From UBA3700 sp964478025 (GTDB taxonomy: Bacteria; Bacillota; Clostridia; Christensenellales; UBA3700), in assembly GCA_964478025.1 (NCBI GenBank), contig CAYZGK010000007.1, positions 13,260-77,259 of the forward strand: a stretch of DNA of 64,000 nt, given 5' to 3'. Positions 1 through 7,946 of the stretch are shown in pieces. The translations under genes and the position numbers were made by a program. How positions within the stretch are numbered: position 1 is the first letter of the stretch; every line of letters begins with the position of its first letter. The notes below the pieces were generated by a model, which saw only the letters and a program-made list of their open reading frames with translations, was not told the DNA's origin and ran no database searches.

Positions 1-150
1 TCAAAAGCAGTAAACATTGTCTTAATGGGAAGATTATCTCGTTACTTTACTGAAATTTCTGAAGAAGAGTGGTTGGATGCAATAGAAAAATGTGTTCCAG
101 CAAAATTCTTAGAATTAAATAAGAAAGCTTTTGCTTTAGGTAGAGAGTAA
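1..150 (+). CDS. iorB: Indolepyruvate ferredoxin oxidoreductase subunit beta, C-terminal end (partial)
   Basis: An open frame enters from the left edge and stops at a TAA 15 bases before the next gene. The last 49 residues (about MGRLSRYF ... CVPAKFLELNKKAF) resemble the C-terminus of IorB, the gamma/beta-type subunit that works with IorA to convert aryl pyruvates to aryl-acyl-CoA with ferredoxin as acceptor. The neighbour supports this: an iorAB pair followed by a phenylacetate-CoA ligase is a recurrent arrangement in anaerobes. The N-terminal three quarters lie outside the window, so the assignment rests on a short tail and on context. Confidence 0.7.
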   Translation, partial: SKAVNIVLMGRLSRYFTEISEEEWLDAIEKCVPAKFLELNKKAFALGRE

Positions 151-164
151 TTATAGAGGTTAGT

Positions 165-1475
165 ATGACGAGATATTTTCAAAAAGAAATAGAAACAATG
201 CCAAGAAGTGAAATTGAAAAACTTCAAAGCGAAAGATTAGTTGCACAAGTAAAGCATGTATATAACAATGTAAAATATTATGCTAAAAAAATGGATGATG
301 CTGGAGTAAAGCCAGAGGATATTAAGAGCATAAAAGATTTACATAAACTTCCATTTATTGAAAAAGATGAACTTAGAGATCAATATCCATACGGATTTTT
401 GGGAACACCACTATCTGATGTTGTTCGTATTCAATCAACATCAGGAACTACAGGAAGAAGAGTAGTAGCTTTTTATACATCTGAAGACCTTGATGTATGG
501 GACACCTGCTGTGCTAGAGCTATTGTAGCCGCTGGTGGTACAAAAGAGGATGTAGTTCATGTTGCATATGGATATGGATTGTTTACAGGTGGCCCTGGCT
601 TAAATGGTGGTTCACATAAGTTAGGTTCAATGACTCTTCCTATGTCATCAGGAAATACAGAAAGACAAATTCAATTTATGCAAGATTTAGGTTCAACTAT
701 TCTTTGCTGTACTCCATCTTATGCTGCAAATATTGGTGAAGTAGTAAAGAAAATGGGTGTTAAGGATACATTAAAATTAAAAGCTGGTATTTTTGGTGCT
801 GAACCTTGGACAGAGGAAATGAGAAAAGATATTGAAAAAACTCTTGGAATTAAGGCATATGATATATATGGTTTAACTGAAATTTCTGGTCCTGGAGTTG
901 CTTTTGAATGCGAAGAGCAAGAAGGTATGCATATTCAAGAAGATTTCTTTGCCGCTGAAATAATTAATCCAAAAACAGGAGAGGTTCTTCCATATGGGGA
1001 AGTTGGAGAATTAGTATTTACTTGTTTAACTAAAAAGGCATTCCCTCTTTTAAGATATAGAACAAGAGATTTATGTAAATTAACAATTGAACCTTGTAAG
1101 TGCGGTAGAACTCATGTAAGAATGTCAAAAATTATGGGTAGATCTGATGATATGATGGTTGTAAAAGGTGTTAATGTATGGCCATCTCAAATTGAACAAG
1201 TAATATTCAAACAAGGATATCAAGCTAACTACTTAATAGTTGTAGATAGAGAAAATAATAAAGATAGTATTGAGTTAAAACTAGAAAAAACACCAGAAAT
1301 GGCTGCAGATCCTAACTTTGATGTTGAAAAAGCAACAATGAATGTTATAAATGGATTAAAGTCAATGCTTGGAATTAAAGTAGAAGTTTCTCTAGTAGAA
1401 CCAGGTGCTATTGTAAGAAGCGAAGGAAAAGCAAAGAGAGTTATTGACAAGAGAAATCTATATACAATGATGTAA
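165..1475 (+). CDS. paaK: Phenylacetate--CoA ligase
   Basis: Cytoplasmic adenylate-forming enzyme that activates phenylacetate or a related aryl acid to its CoA thioester with ATP. The 436-residue length is normal for PaaK. The phosphate-binding motif STSGTTGRR is at residues 91-99, the A5-like motif YGLTEISGPG at about 236-245, and the C-terminal AMP-binding lid contains MGRSDDMMVVKGVNVWPS. It follows iorB by 14 bases and is probably co-transcribed, so the pair may interconvert aromatic amino-acid derived keto acids, acyl-CoAs and free acids with energy recovery. Substrate specificity cannot be read from the sequence; indoleacetate or hydroxyphenylacetate are possible. Confidence 0.9.
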   Translation: MTRYFQKEIETMPRSEIEKLQSERLVAQVKHVYNNVKYYAKKMDDAGVKPEDIKSIKDLHKLPFIEKDELRDQYPYGFLGTPLSDVVRIQSTSGTTGRRVVAFYTSEDLDVWDTCCARAIVAAGGTKEDVVHVAYGYGLFTGGPGLNGGSHKLGSMTLPMSSGNTERQIQFMQDLGSTILCCTPSYAANIGEVVKKMGVKDTLKLKAGIFGAEPWTEEMRKDIEKTLGIKAYDIYGLTEISGPGVAFECEEQEGMHIQEDFFAAEIINPKTGEVLPYGEVGELVFTCLTKKAFPLLRYRTRDLCKLTIEPCKCGRTHVRMSKIMGRSDDMMVVKGVNVWPSQIEQVIFKQGYQANYLIVVDRENNKDSIELKLEKTPEMAADPNFDVEKATMNVINGLKSMLGIKVEVSLVEPGAIVRSEGKAKRVIDKRNLYTMM

Positions 1476-1508
1476 TAATAAGTTCAATAAAAGAAACTAG
1501 AGGTTTAT

Positions 1509-1868
1509 ATGATAGTAAATGAATCTCAAGAAATGTATTTAGAAACAATACTTAAATTGAAAAGAACGCAGGAAGTTGTTAGAGCAATTGATGTTGTAAA
1601 AAGCTTAGGATATAGCAAACCTAGTGTATCAAGAGCTATGAAACTTTTAGTTAATGAAGGACTTATTACAATTCAAAGAGGAAAAATAGATTTTACATTA
1701 CAGGGCGATAAAAAAGCTAAAGCCGTTTTAGAAAGACATGATGTATTAACAAAAGCTTTAGTTATGATGGGTCTTTCGCAAGGTGAAGCTGAAGATAATG
1801 CCTGCAGAGTAGAACACGTATTATCTCAAGAAGCCTTCAATAAAATAAAAGAGTATTTTAATATATAA
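1509..1868 (+). CDS. DtxR-family metal-dependent repressor
   Basis: Small 119-residue DNA-binding regulator. A winged helix covers residues 5-65 and a short dimerisation domain 70-119. There is no C-terminal SH3-like domain, as in MntR. The metal ligands of the family are visible: M9 in SQEMYLE, H77, C99, E102 and H103 (CRVEH). Methionine at position 9 together with cysteine at 99 is the DtxR/IdeR pattern usually tied to iron, whereas MntR has aspartate and glutamate there. It lies between paaK and lysA with 33 and 14 base gaps, so it may be carried in their transcript. Its targets are not evident; no iron transporter is nearby. Confidence 0.85.
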   Translation: MIVNESQEMYLETILKLKRTQEVVRAIDVVKSLGYSKPSVSRAMKLLVNEGLITIQRGKIDFTLQGDKKAKAVLERHDVLTKALVMMGLSQGEAEDNACRVEHVLSQEAFNKIKEYFNI

Positions 1869-1882
1869 TAAGGAAATATAAT

Positions 1883-3142
1883 ATGGAAAAGAAACCTTTT
1901 GTAACAAAAGAACAAATTGAAGAAATTGTAAAAACTTATCCTACACCTTTTCATATTTATGATGAAAAAGGAATTAGGGAAAATGCAAGAAGATTAAAGA
2001 AAGCTTTTTCTTGGAATAAAGGATATAAGGAATATTTTGCGGTTAAAGCAACTCCTAATCCATTTATAATGCAAATTTTAAAAGAAGAAGGCTGTGGAGT
2101 AGATTGTTCATCTTTAACAGAACTTATGCTTTCAGACACAGTTGGCTTTAGTGGAAAAGAAATAATGTTTTCATCAAATGTTACTCCAGAGGCAGACTTT
2201 AAATTAGCAAGAAAATTAAATGCTATTATAAACTTTGATGATTTAACTCATGTAGATTATTTTGCAAAATTAGCTCCTTTTGCTGAGACTATGTGTTGTA
2301 GATATAATCCAGGTGGAGATTTTACATTAAATAACGAAATTATGGATACACCTAAGGATGCTAAATATGGTATGACAAAGGATCAAATGAGAGAAGCCTT
2401 TACTAAAATGAAGGCTTATGGAGTTAAAAATTTTGGTATACATGCTTTCTTAGCATCAAATACAACAGAAAATGGGTATTATCCTAAACTTGCAAGAATT
2501 TTATTTACACTTGCAAGAGATTTAGCACAAGAAGTAGGCGTACATATAGCTTTTGTAAACTTGTCTGGTGGTGTTGGTATTGCTTATAGACCTGACCAAA
2601 AGGAAAATAATATTGAAGTTATTGGCGAGGGAGTAAGACAAGCTTATGAAGAAATATTAGTTCCAGCAGGAATGGGAGATGTTGCAATCTTTACAGAACT
2701 TGGAAGATTTATGCTTGCTCCATATGGTCATCTTGTAGCTAAAGTTTTACATGAAAAGCATATTTGGAAAGAGTATATTGGACTTGATGCATGTGCAGCT
2801 AACTTGATGAGACCAGCAATGTATAAAGCTTATCATCATATAACAGTTCTTGGAAAAGAAAATGCACCATGTGATCATGTTTACGATGTTACTGGTGGTC
2901 TTTGTGAAAATAATGACAAATTTGCCATAGATAGAAAGCTACCAAAAATTGATATAGGTGATTATGTTGTAATTCATGATACAGGAGCTCATGGTTTCTC
3001 TATGGGTTATAACTATAATGGCAAGTTAAGATCTGCTGAACTTCTATTAAAGGAAGATGGTACTGTTAAATTAATAAGAAGAGCAGAAACACCAGCAGAC
3101 TATTTTGCAACACTAGATTTAGATGCATTTAAAAAGAAGTAA
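1883..3142 (+). CDS. lysA: Diaminopimelate decarboxylase
   Basis: PLP-dependent fold-type III decarboxylase that converts meso-diaminopimelate to lysine, the last step of lysine synthesis. Of 419 residues, the PLP lysine is K55 in YFAVKATPNP, followed by the barrel and the glycine-rich phosphate-binding stretch NLSGGVGIAYRP (about residues 227-238). The C-terminal sheet domain carries CAANLMRPAMYKAYHH and DVTGGLCENNDKFA, the usual substrate/dimer motif. The canonical HxHIGS motif is replaced by GIHAFLASNT, as in a divergent LysA subgroup; a related D-amino-acid or carboxynorspermidine-type decarboxylase is a less likely alternative. It is followed by a hairpin terminator. Confidence 0.85.
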   Translation: MEKKPFVTKEQIEEIVKTYPTPFHIYDEKGIRENARRLKKAFSWNKGYKEYFAVKATPNPFIMQILKEEGCGVDCSSLTELMLSDTVGFSGKEIMFSSNVTPEADFKLARKLNAIINFDDLTHVDYFAKLAPFAETMCCRYNPGGDFTLNNEIMDTPKDAKYGMTKDQMREAFTKMKAYGVKNFGIHAFLASNTTENGYYPKLARILFTLARDLAQEVGVHIAFVNLSGGVGIAYRPDQKENNIEVIGEGVRQAYEEILVPAGMGDVAIFTELGRFMLAPYGHLVAKVLHEKHIWKEYIGLDACAANLMRPAMYKAYHHITVLGKENAPCDHVYDVTGGLCENNDKFAIDRKLPKIDIGDYVVIHDTGAHGFSMGYNYNGKLRSAELLLKEDGTVKLIRRAETPADYFATLDLDAFKKK

Positions 3143-3153
3143 AAAATAAAATA

Positions 3154-3188
3154 AAACACAAAGTGGGCCTTAGGTTCATTTTGTGTTT
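3154..3188 (+). terminator. Hairpin terminator after lysA
   Basis: The arms AAACACAAA (3154-3162) and TTTGTGTTT (3180-3188) pair perfectly, with an inner GGGCC/GGTTC stem. The U-rich part lies in the 3' arm rather than after it, so termination strength is uncertain. It separates lysA from the riboswitch promoter. Confidence 0.6.
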
Positions 3189-3224
3189 AATATATAATAT
3201 AATCAAAATATTAAAAATGCCGAT

Positions 3225-3380
3225 AGAAATTTGCAGGAGAAGACTTTTAGTCATCGAAGGAGTAACACTCTCAGAAGCATATGCATAGGACTGTAAATGG
3301 ACGGCACTCCGGAGAAACCTAAGGAAAAGGTACCGAAGGGGCAAGCGAAAGCTAATCTCTCAGGTAAAAGGACGGGGAAA
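3225..3380 (+). ncRNA. Tandem glycine riboswitch
   Basis: Two adjacent aptamers are recognisable. Aptamer 1 contains GGAGAAG ... CATCGAAGGAGTAA ... CTCTCAG ... AGGACTG. Aptamer 2 contains CCGGAGAAACC ... ACCGAAGGGGCAAGC ... ATCTCTCAGGTAAAAGGAC, which matches the strongly conserved glycine-aptamer core. A likely -10 (TATAAT, 3193-3198) precedes it. The regulated gene directly downstream is a sodium:alanine/glycine symporter, a common partner. The expression platform is the terminator at 3402-3433. Confidence 0.93.
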
Positions 3381-3401
3381 ACATAAAAGAGTTTTTCGTT
3401 G

Positions 3402-3433
3402 TCATTCCTTTGATTTGAAGGGAATGATTTTTT
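3402..3433 (+). terminator. Expression-platform terminator of the glycine riboswitch
   Basis: TCATTCCTT (3402-3410) and AAGGGAATGA (3418-3427) form a stem with one bulge, followed by six T residues (3428-3433), 17 bases before the symporter start. It lies about 20 bases after the second aptamer. Whether glycine turns the gene on or off cannot be decided by eye. Confidence 0.75.
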
Positions 3434-3449
3434 ATTTATTGGAGCGGGT

Positions 3450-5012
3450 ATGGATAAAATTGTAAACGTATTAACTATAGCAAACAATTGGTTAAATAAT
3501 ATTGTATGGGGATGGCCAGCAATTATTGCCATTTTATTTACAGGAATACTATTAACTATTAGAACAAGATTTTTACAAGTTAGAAAGTTTGATGAATCTT
3601 TAAAGTCAACAATAGGTGCTACATTTAAAGAAATGAAAGACGGAAAAAATAAAAAAAAGAAAGGTGTATCGTCTTTTGAGGCTTTTGCAACAGCAATTTC
3701 AGGAACCGTAGGAACAGGTAATATTATAGGTGTAGCATCTGCTATATTGACAGGTGGACCGGGTGCTGTTTTGTGGATGTGGATATCTGCTTTCTTTGGA
3801 ATGGTTACAAATTATTCAGAAAATGCTTTAGGTTTATACTATAGAAAAAAAGATGAAAATGGTGGTTTTAAAGGCGGTGCCTTTTACTATATAGCATATG
3901 GTGTTAAGTGGAAATGGCTTGGATATATTGCGGCTGTATTTACAGTTATAGCTGCTATAGGTATGAGTGGCGTTCAAACAAATAAGATTTCTGTTACTTT
4001 AGCTGAAACCTTTTCTCAAGCTGATTCGCTTGTATTTAAATTAGTTGTTGGAATAGTAGTTGCTGTACTTGTAGGAGTTATAATTATTGGTGGTATAAAA
4101 AGAATTTCAAAGGTAGCTTCTCTTTTAGTTCCATTCATGTCACTTATATTTATGGTGTTAGCACTTGTTGGTATATTTATGAATGTAACAGCAATTCCAC
4201 GTGCATTTAAGCTTATATTTACAAACGCCTTTACTTATAAATCTGCAGCTGGTGGTATTATGGGTTATGGACTTATGTCCGTAATAAGAAAAGGTATGGC
4301 AAGGGGTATATTCTCAAATGAAGCAGGCTTAGGATCGTCTGTAATAGCTCATTGTTCTACTGAAAATAAAGAACCTGTAAAACAAGGATTATGGGGTATA
4401 TTTGAAGTATTTTTCGATACATTTGTAATTTGTACATTAACTGCATTATTAATACTAACTACTTTTGATTTAGATAAACTAAATACAATAACCTCAGACT
4501 CTGGTTTGTCTATAAGTGCATTCTCAACAAACTTTGGCACATTTGGTTTGATTTGTTTTGCAGTTATTCTTCCACTATTTGCTTTCACTACAATAATGGC
4601 ATGGTCATATTATGGAGAAAAGGCAGTAGAGTTTGCTTTTGACTGGGCTAAACCTAAAGTTCAAAAGGGAATGGTTCTTGCATTTAAAATTTTATATGTG
4701 CTTTTAATAGTTTTCTCAGCTGTTATAGAAAGTGATTTAGTTTGGGGAATATCTGATACTGCAAATGGTTTAATGGCAATACCTAATTTAATAGCATTAA
4801 TTATTCTAAGTGGTAAGGTAGTAAAAATTACTAAGAATTACTATGATAGGAAGAAAGGAATTTTAGTTGAGCCTATGCTTTCTGCTTATCCAGAGCAAAA
4901 TAAAGAGTTTATAGAATATGAAAAACAAAATACTATAAATGAAAATCCAGTTGAAGAAGAGTTAAATGCATATGAAGAATCTCATAATGCAGTAGATGAA
5001 GAAAATAAGTAA
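3450..5012 (+). CDS. Sodium:alanine/glycine symporter (AGCS family)
   Basis: Polytopic inner-membrane carrier of 520 residues with about 10-11 hydrophobic segments. Family hallmarks include SGTVGTGNIIGVASAI (about residue 85), ILTGGPGAVLWMW and the conserved FSNEAGLGSS at about 288-297. The N-terminus (NNIVWGWP ... LTGILLTIRTRFLQ) is typical of AgcS/AlsT proteins. Na+-coupled uptake or efflux of alanine or glycine is expected. Control by the upstream glycine riboswitch argues that glycine is a physiological substrate. The acidic hydrophilic tail from about residue 470 is unremarkable. The start has the ribosome site GGAGCGGG seven bases upstream. Confidence 0.93.
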   Translation: MDKIVNVLTIANNWLNNIVWGWPAIIAILFTGILLTIRTRFLQVRKFDESLKSTIGATFKEMKDGKNKKKKGVSSFEAFATAISGTVGTGNIIGVASAILTGGPGAVLWMWISAFFGMVTNYSENALGLYYRKKDENGGFKGGAFYYIAYGVKWKWLGYIAAVFTVIAAIGMSGVQTNKISVTLAETFSQADSLVFKLVVGIVVAVLVGVIIIGGIKRISKVASLLVPFMSLIFMVLALVGIFMNVTAIPRAFKLIFTNAFTYKSAAGGIMGYGLMSVIRKGMARGIFSNEAGLGSSVIAHCSTENKEPVKQGLWGIFEVFFDTFVICTLTALLILTTFDLDKLNTITSDSGLSISAFSTNFGTFGLICFAVILPLFAFTTIMAWSYYGEKAVEFAFDWAKPKVQKGMVLAFKILYVLLIVFSAVIESDLVWGISDTANGLMAIPNLIALIILSGKVVKITKNYYDRKKGILVEPMLSAYPEQNKEFIEYEKQNTINENPVEEELNAYEESHNAVDEENK

Positions 5013-5038
5013 ATATTAGTAAAAAAAATAAAATAGGT

Positions 5039-5054
5039 TGTAACACGTGTTACA
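5039..5054 (+). promoter_or_regulatory. Perfect 16-bp palindrome (possible operator)
   Basis: TGTAACAC/GTGTTACA is a perfect inverted repeat 26 bases after the symporter stop and about 87 bases before the degraded gene at 5141. A related half-site GATGTTACAT follows at about 5069. It looks like a repressor operator, but no cognate regulator is identifiable here. Confidence 0.4.
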
Positions 5055-5140
5055 CTTTATGTGGAAAAGATGTTACATATTTTAGTATAAAAAATTGGGT
5101 ATTAAGCAATACGCAGAAATGATATTATGGAGGTACTATA

Positions 5141-5614
5141 ATGAATAAAATTAATGATAATAAATTATTTTTATGTAGATATGCCGCTGACCTTTTTGAG
5201 TATTCGACAAAGAAAAAAAGATTGTTCTTCTAAAGTTTTTATTAAAGCATATGTTTATTCTTTTACCTCTACAAGAATAAACAATGAGTGTTTTCTTTTT
5301 GATTCGCTAGATATTCCGGCTGCTTATGATTGTATAAAAAAAGAAAAAAATTAAATAGAGGACATCATATATATCCATCTTATGTAATGGCATAGATTGG
5401 TTACATTATGGAATATTTTACCTGTGTTACCAACATACCTTTAATTTCTTTATATAGAAAAATAAAGCCAGAAGAACTTTATATGTTATATGAAGCATAT
5501 CATTCATTAGATAATGATTTAGTTGTTCAAAGAATATGTGAAGCAAAAGGTATTCATTTGAATTTAAATGATGTTGAACTCTTAAAAAAAATATATTATA
5601 AAAATACTAAATGA
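5141..5614 (+). pseudogene. Degraded small regulator-like protein (two frameshifts and a nonsense codon)
   Basis: A strong ribosome site (GGAGG) precedes ATG 5141. The frame reads MNKINDNKLFLCRYAADLF and on to the A7 run at 5213-5219, where it shifts by +1 into CSSKVFIKAYVYSF ... DIPAAYDCIKK. It then meets A7-G-A7 (5336-5350), where the original frame resumes (RGHHIYPSYVMA), hits TAG at 5393 in place of an expected tryptophan codon, and continues IGYIMEYFTC ... EELYMLYEAYHSLDN to the stop at 5614. Pieced together this gives about 155 residues resembling a widespread Firmicute family of unknown function, with a CSS..FI motif and a WIGYIYRY ... L..YHTLD motif, often found near toxin-antitoxin-like genes. 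The family assignment is from memory; the frame breaks are directly visible. The 5154-5354 and 5408-5614 frames are fragments of it, not separate genes. Confidence 0.7.
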
Positions 5615-5709
5615 TTTTTATTTTAAAATTAATGATAGTTTTATTGATTTAATTGACTAAATATTTATATTTATGTTTTAATACCATAAAAAGGAAAGGA
5701 GATTATCTT

Positions 5710-7218
5710 ATGGCAGAATTTATTAATGAGCCTTCTCATACTTTTGATGAGTATCTTTTAATTCCAGGTTATTCTTCAAGTGAATGTATTCCAACAAATG
5801 TTTCACTAAAAACTCCACTTGTAAAATTTAGAAAGGGACAAGAAGAGCCTGCAATTTCACTAAACATTCCAATGGTTTCTGCAATTATGCAATCCGTATC
5901 TGGAGAAAAATTAGCAATAGCTTTAGCGGCCGAAGGTGGTTGTTCATTTATTTATGGAGCTCAAACAATTGAAAGTGAAGCTGCAATGGTAAAAAGAGTA
6001 AAAAGTTATAAAGCAGGATTTGTAAAATGCGAATCCAATATTAAGCAAGATCAAACTCTTCAAGACATATTAGATTTAAAAGAAAAAACAGGACATACAA
6101 CAATAGCAGTTACAGAAGATGGTACTTCTAATGGAAAATTATTAGGAATAGTAACAGATAGAGATTATAGAGTTTCAAGAATGTCTTTAGATACTAAAGT
6201 TTCTACTTTTATGACTCCATTTGATAAGCTTGTATATGCTTATGAAGGTGTAACATTAAAAGAAGCAAATGATATTATCTGGGATCATAAATTAAATGTA
6301 CTTCCTATTATCTCTAAAGAAGGTAATCTTTTATATATGGTATTTAGAAAAGATTATGATAACCATAAAAATAATCCAAATGAATTACTTGATTCTTCAA
6401 AAAGATATGTTGTTGGCGCTGGTATTAATACAAGAGATTACGCAGAACGTGTTCCAGCTCTTGTTGATGCAGGTGTAGATATTGTTTGTATTGATTCTTC
6501 AGAAGGATTCTCTGAATGGCAAAAAATTACCATTGATTGGATTAGAAAAACTTATGGAGATAAAGTAAAGGTAGGAGCAGGCAACGTTGTTGATGCTAAA
6601 GGATTTAGATTCTTAGCCGAATGTGGTGCTGACTTTGTAAAAGTAGGTATCGGCGGTGGTTCTATTTGTATTACTCGTGAAACAAAGGGTATAGGAAGAG
6701 GACAAGCTACAGCATTAATTGATGTATGTAAGGCAAGAGATGAATATTTCAAGGAAACAGGTATTTATGTTCCAGTATGTTCAGATGGTGGTATCGTTCA
6801 TGATCATCACATTACACTTGCTTTAGCAATAGGTGCAGACTTTATTATGCTTGGTAGATATTTTGCTAGATTTGATGAGTCTCCAACAGAGAAAATTAAC
6901 ATTGGTGGAAACTATTATAAAGAATATTGGGGTGAAGGCTCAAATAGAGCAAGAAACTGGCAAAGATATGATTTAGGTGGAGCAAAGAAACTTTCATTCG
7001 AAGAAGGCGTTGATTCATACGTTCCTTATGCTGGTTCGTTAAAGGACAATGTTAGTATGACATTATCTAAGGTAAAATCAACAATGTGTAATTGCGGAGC
7101 ATTAACAATTCCAGAATTACAAGAAAAAGCTGTATTAACATTAGTTTCAGCTACATCTATAGTAGAAGGTGGAGCTCACGATGTTATTCAAAAGAATAAG
7201 AGTGGTACTATTAAGTAA
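5710..7218 (+). CDS. guaB: IMP dehydrogenase (Tritrichomonas-like type)
   Basis: Oxidises IMP to XMP with NAD+, the first committed step to GMP. ATG 5710 is preferred over upstream in-frame codons because AAAGGAAAGGAG lies just before it, giving 502 residues. The TIM barrel is interrupted by a CBS pair (about residues 95-220). The catalytic loop GIGGGSICITRETKG places the nucleophile at C320, and the flap carries ARNWQRYDLGG with the catalytic arginine. The loop and the region LGRYFARFDESPT/EYWGEGS differ from the Bacillus-type enzyme (GIGPGSICTTR) and closely resemble, from memory, IMPDH of the protist Tritrichomonas foetus and its bacterial relatives. It stands alone before the purine operon promoter. 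Confidence 0.95.
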   Translation: MAEFINEPSHTFDEYLLIPGYSSSECIPTNVSLKTPLVKFRKGQEEPAISLNIPMVSAIMQSVSGEKLAIALAAEGGCSFIYGAQTIESEAAMVKRVKSYKAGFVKCESNIKQDQTLQDILDLKEKTGHTTIAVTEDGTSNGKLLGIVTDRDYRVSRMSLDTKVSTFMTPFDKLVYAYEGVTLKEANDIIWDHKLNVLPIISKEGNLLYMVFRKDYDNHKNNPNELLDSSKRYVVGAGINTRDYAERVPALVDAGVDIVCIDSSEGFSEWQKITIDWIRKTYGDKVKVGAGNVVDAKGFRFLAECGADFVKVGIGGGSICITRETKGIGRGQATALIDVCKARDEYFKETGIYVPVCSDGGIVHDHHITLALAIGADFIMLGRYFARFDESPTEKINIGGNYYKEYWGEGSNRARNWQRYDLGGAKKLSFEEGVDSYVPYAGSLKDNVSMTLSKVKSTMCNCGALTIPELQEKAVLTLVSATSIVEGGAHDVIQKNKSGTIK

Positions 7219-7232
7219 TTAAAAAACTTCTT

Positions 7233-7261
7233 TTGAAAAGCATACTTCAATATGATATAAT
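7233..7261 (+). promoter_or_regulatory. Sigma-A type promoter of the purine operon
   Basis: A -35 TTGAAA (7233-7238) and a consensus -10 TATAAT (7256-7261) are separated by 17 bases, directly upstream of the ZTP aptamer. Confidence 0.8.
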
Positions 7262-7275
7262 CATATTACAATAAG

Positions 7276-7397
7276 ATTTCTGTTACTGACGGATTAGTGG
7301 AGTACCACATGGGAGCAGAAAAATATAATTAGAAAGTAAAACTTTCAGCCGACCGTCTGGGCGCACATATCTATAAGAAGATAGGTGCGCCCTTTTT
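7276..7397 (+). ncRNA. ZTP (pfl) riboswitch with terminator, upstream of purE
   Basis: The aptamer is recognisable by CTGACGGATTAGTGGAG ... CCACATGGGAGCAG in the first half and the nearly invariant GCCGACCGTCTGGGC in the second (7348-7362). The expression platform follows at once: GGGCGCAC (7359-7366) pairs with GTGCGCCC (7385-7392), followed by T5. The terminator arm therefore competes with the 3' part of the aptamer pseudoknot, the usual ON-switch design, in which ZTP/ZMP (accumulating under 10-formyl-THF shortage) allows transcription of the purine genes downstream. Confidence 0.95.
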
Positions 7398-7417
7398 GAT
7401 TTTTAAGGAGGATAAAA

Positions 7418-7912
7418 ATGAAAAAAGTTGGAATTATTATGGGTAGTGATAGTGACCTTCCTATAGTTAAAAAAGCTATAGATCAATTAAAAGCATTAGA
7501 AATTCCTTTTGAAGTACATGTATATTCAGCTCATAGAACACCTATTGAGGCAAGAGACTTTGCTCTTAATGCCAGAAAAAATAATTTTGCTGTAATTATT
7601 GCCGCTGCAGGTATGGCTGCCCATTTAGCAGGTGCTATTGCTGCAAATACAACACTTCCTGTTATAGGAATTCCTTGTAAGAGTTCTAATTTAGATGGAT
7701 TAGACGCACTTTTATCTACAGTACAAATGCCAAGTGGTATACCAGTTGCGACAGTAGCTATAGATGGAGCTAAAAATGCAGCACTTTTAGCCGCACAAAT
7801 AATAGCTGTAGAGGATTCTTCATTAGCTAAAAAATTAGATGAATTAAGACAAGAAGGATTAGAAACTGTATTAAAAAAGAATGCAGCAATAGAAGAAGAA
7901 TTTAACAAATAA
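7418..7912 (+). CDS. purE: N5-carboxyaminoimidazole ribonucleotide mutase (PurE)
   Basis: Converts N5-CAIR to CAIR in de novo purine synthesis. The 164-residue class I PurE shows GSDSDLPIVKKA at the N-terminus, SAHRTP (about residues 41-46) and AAGMAAHLAG (about 67-76). It is the first gene of the operon behind the ZTP riboswitch, with AAGGAGG seven bases before ATG. No purK gene is adjacent. A PurK partner elsewhere is expected if this is a class I enzyme. Confidence 0.96.
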   Translation: MKKVGIIMGSDSDLPIVKKAIDQLKALEIPFEVHVYSAHRTPIEARDFALNARKNNFAVIIAAAGMAAHLAGAIAANTTLPVIGIPCKSSNLDGLDALLSTVQMPSGIPVATVAIDGAKNAALLAAQIIAVEDSSLAKKLDELRQEGLETVLKKNAAIEEEFNK

Positions 7913-7946
7913 TATATCTTAGTAAAACTTATAGGAGAGTTTTAAT

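Noticed and set aside
3129..3532. - strand frames across the glycine riboswitch
   Set aside because: They cover the structured RNA and lack SDs; the conserved aptamer sequence explains the region.
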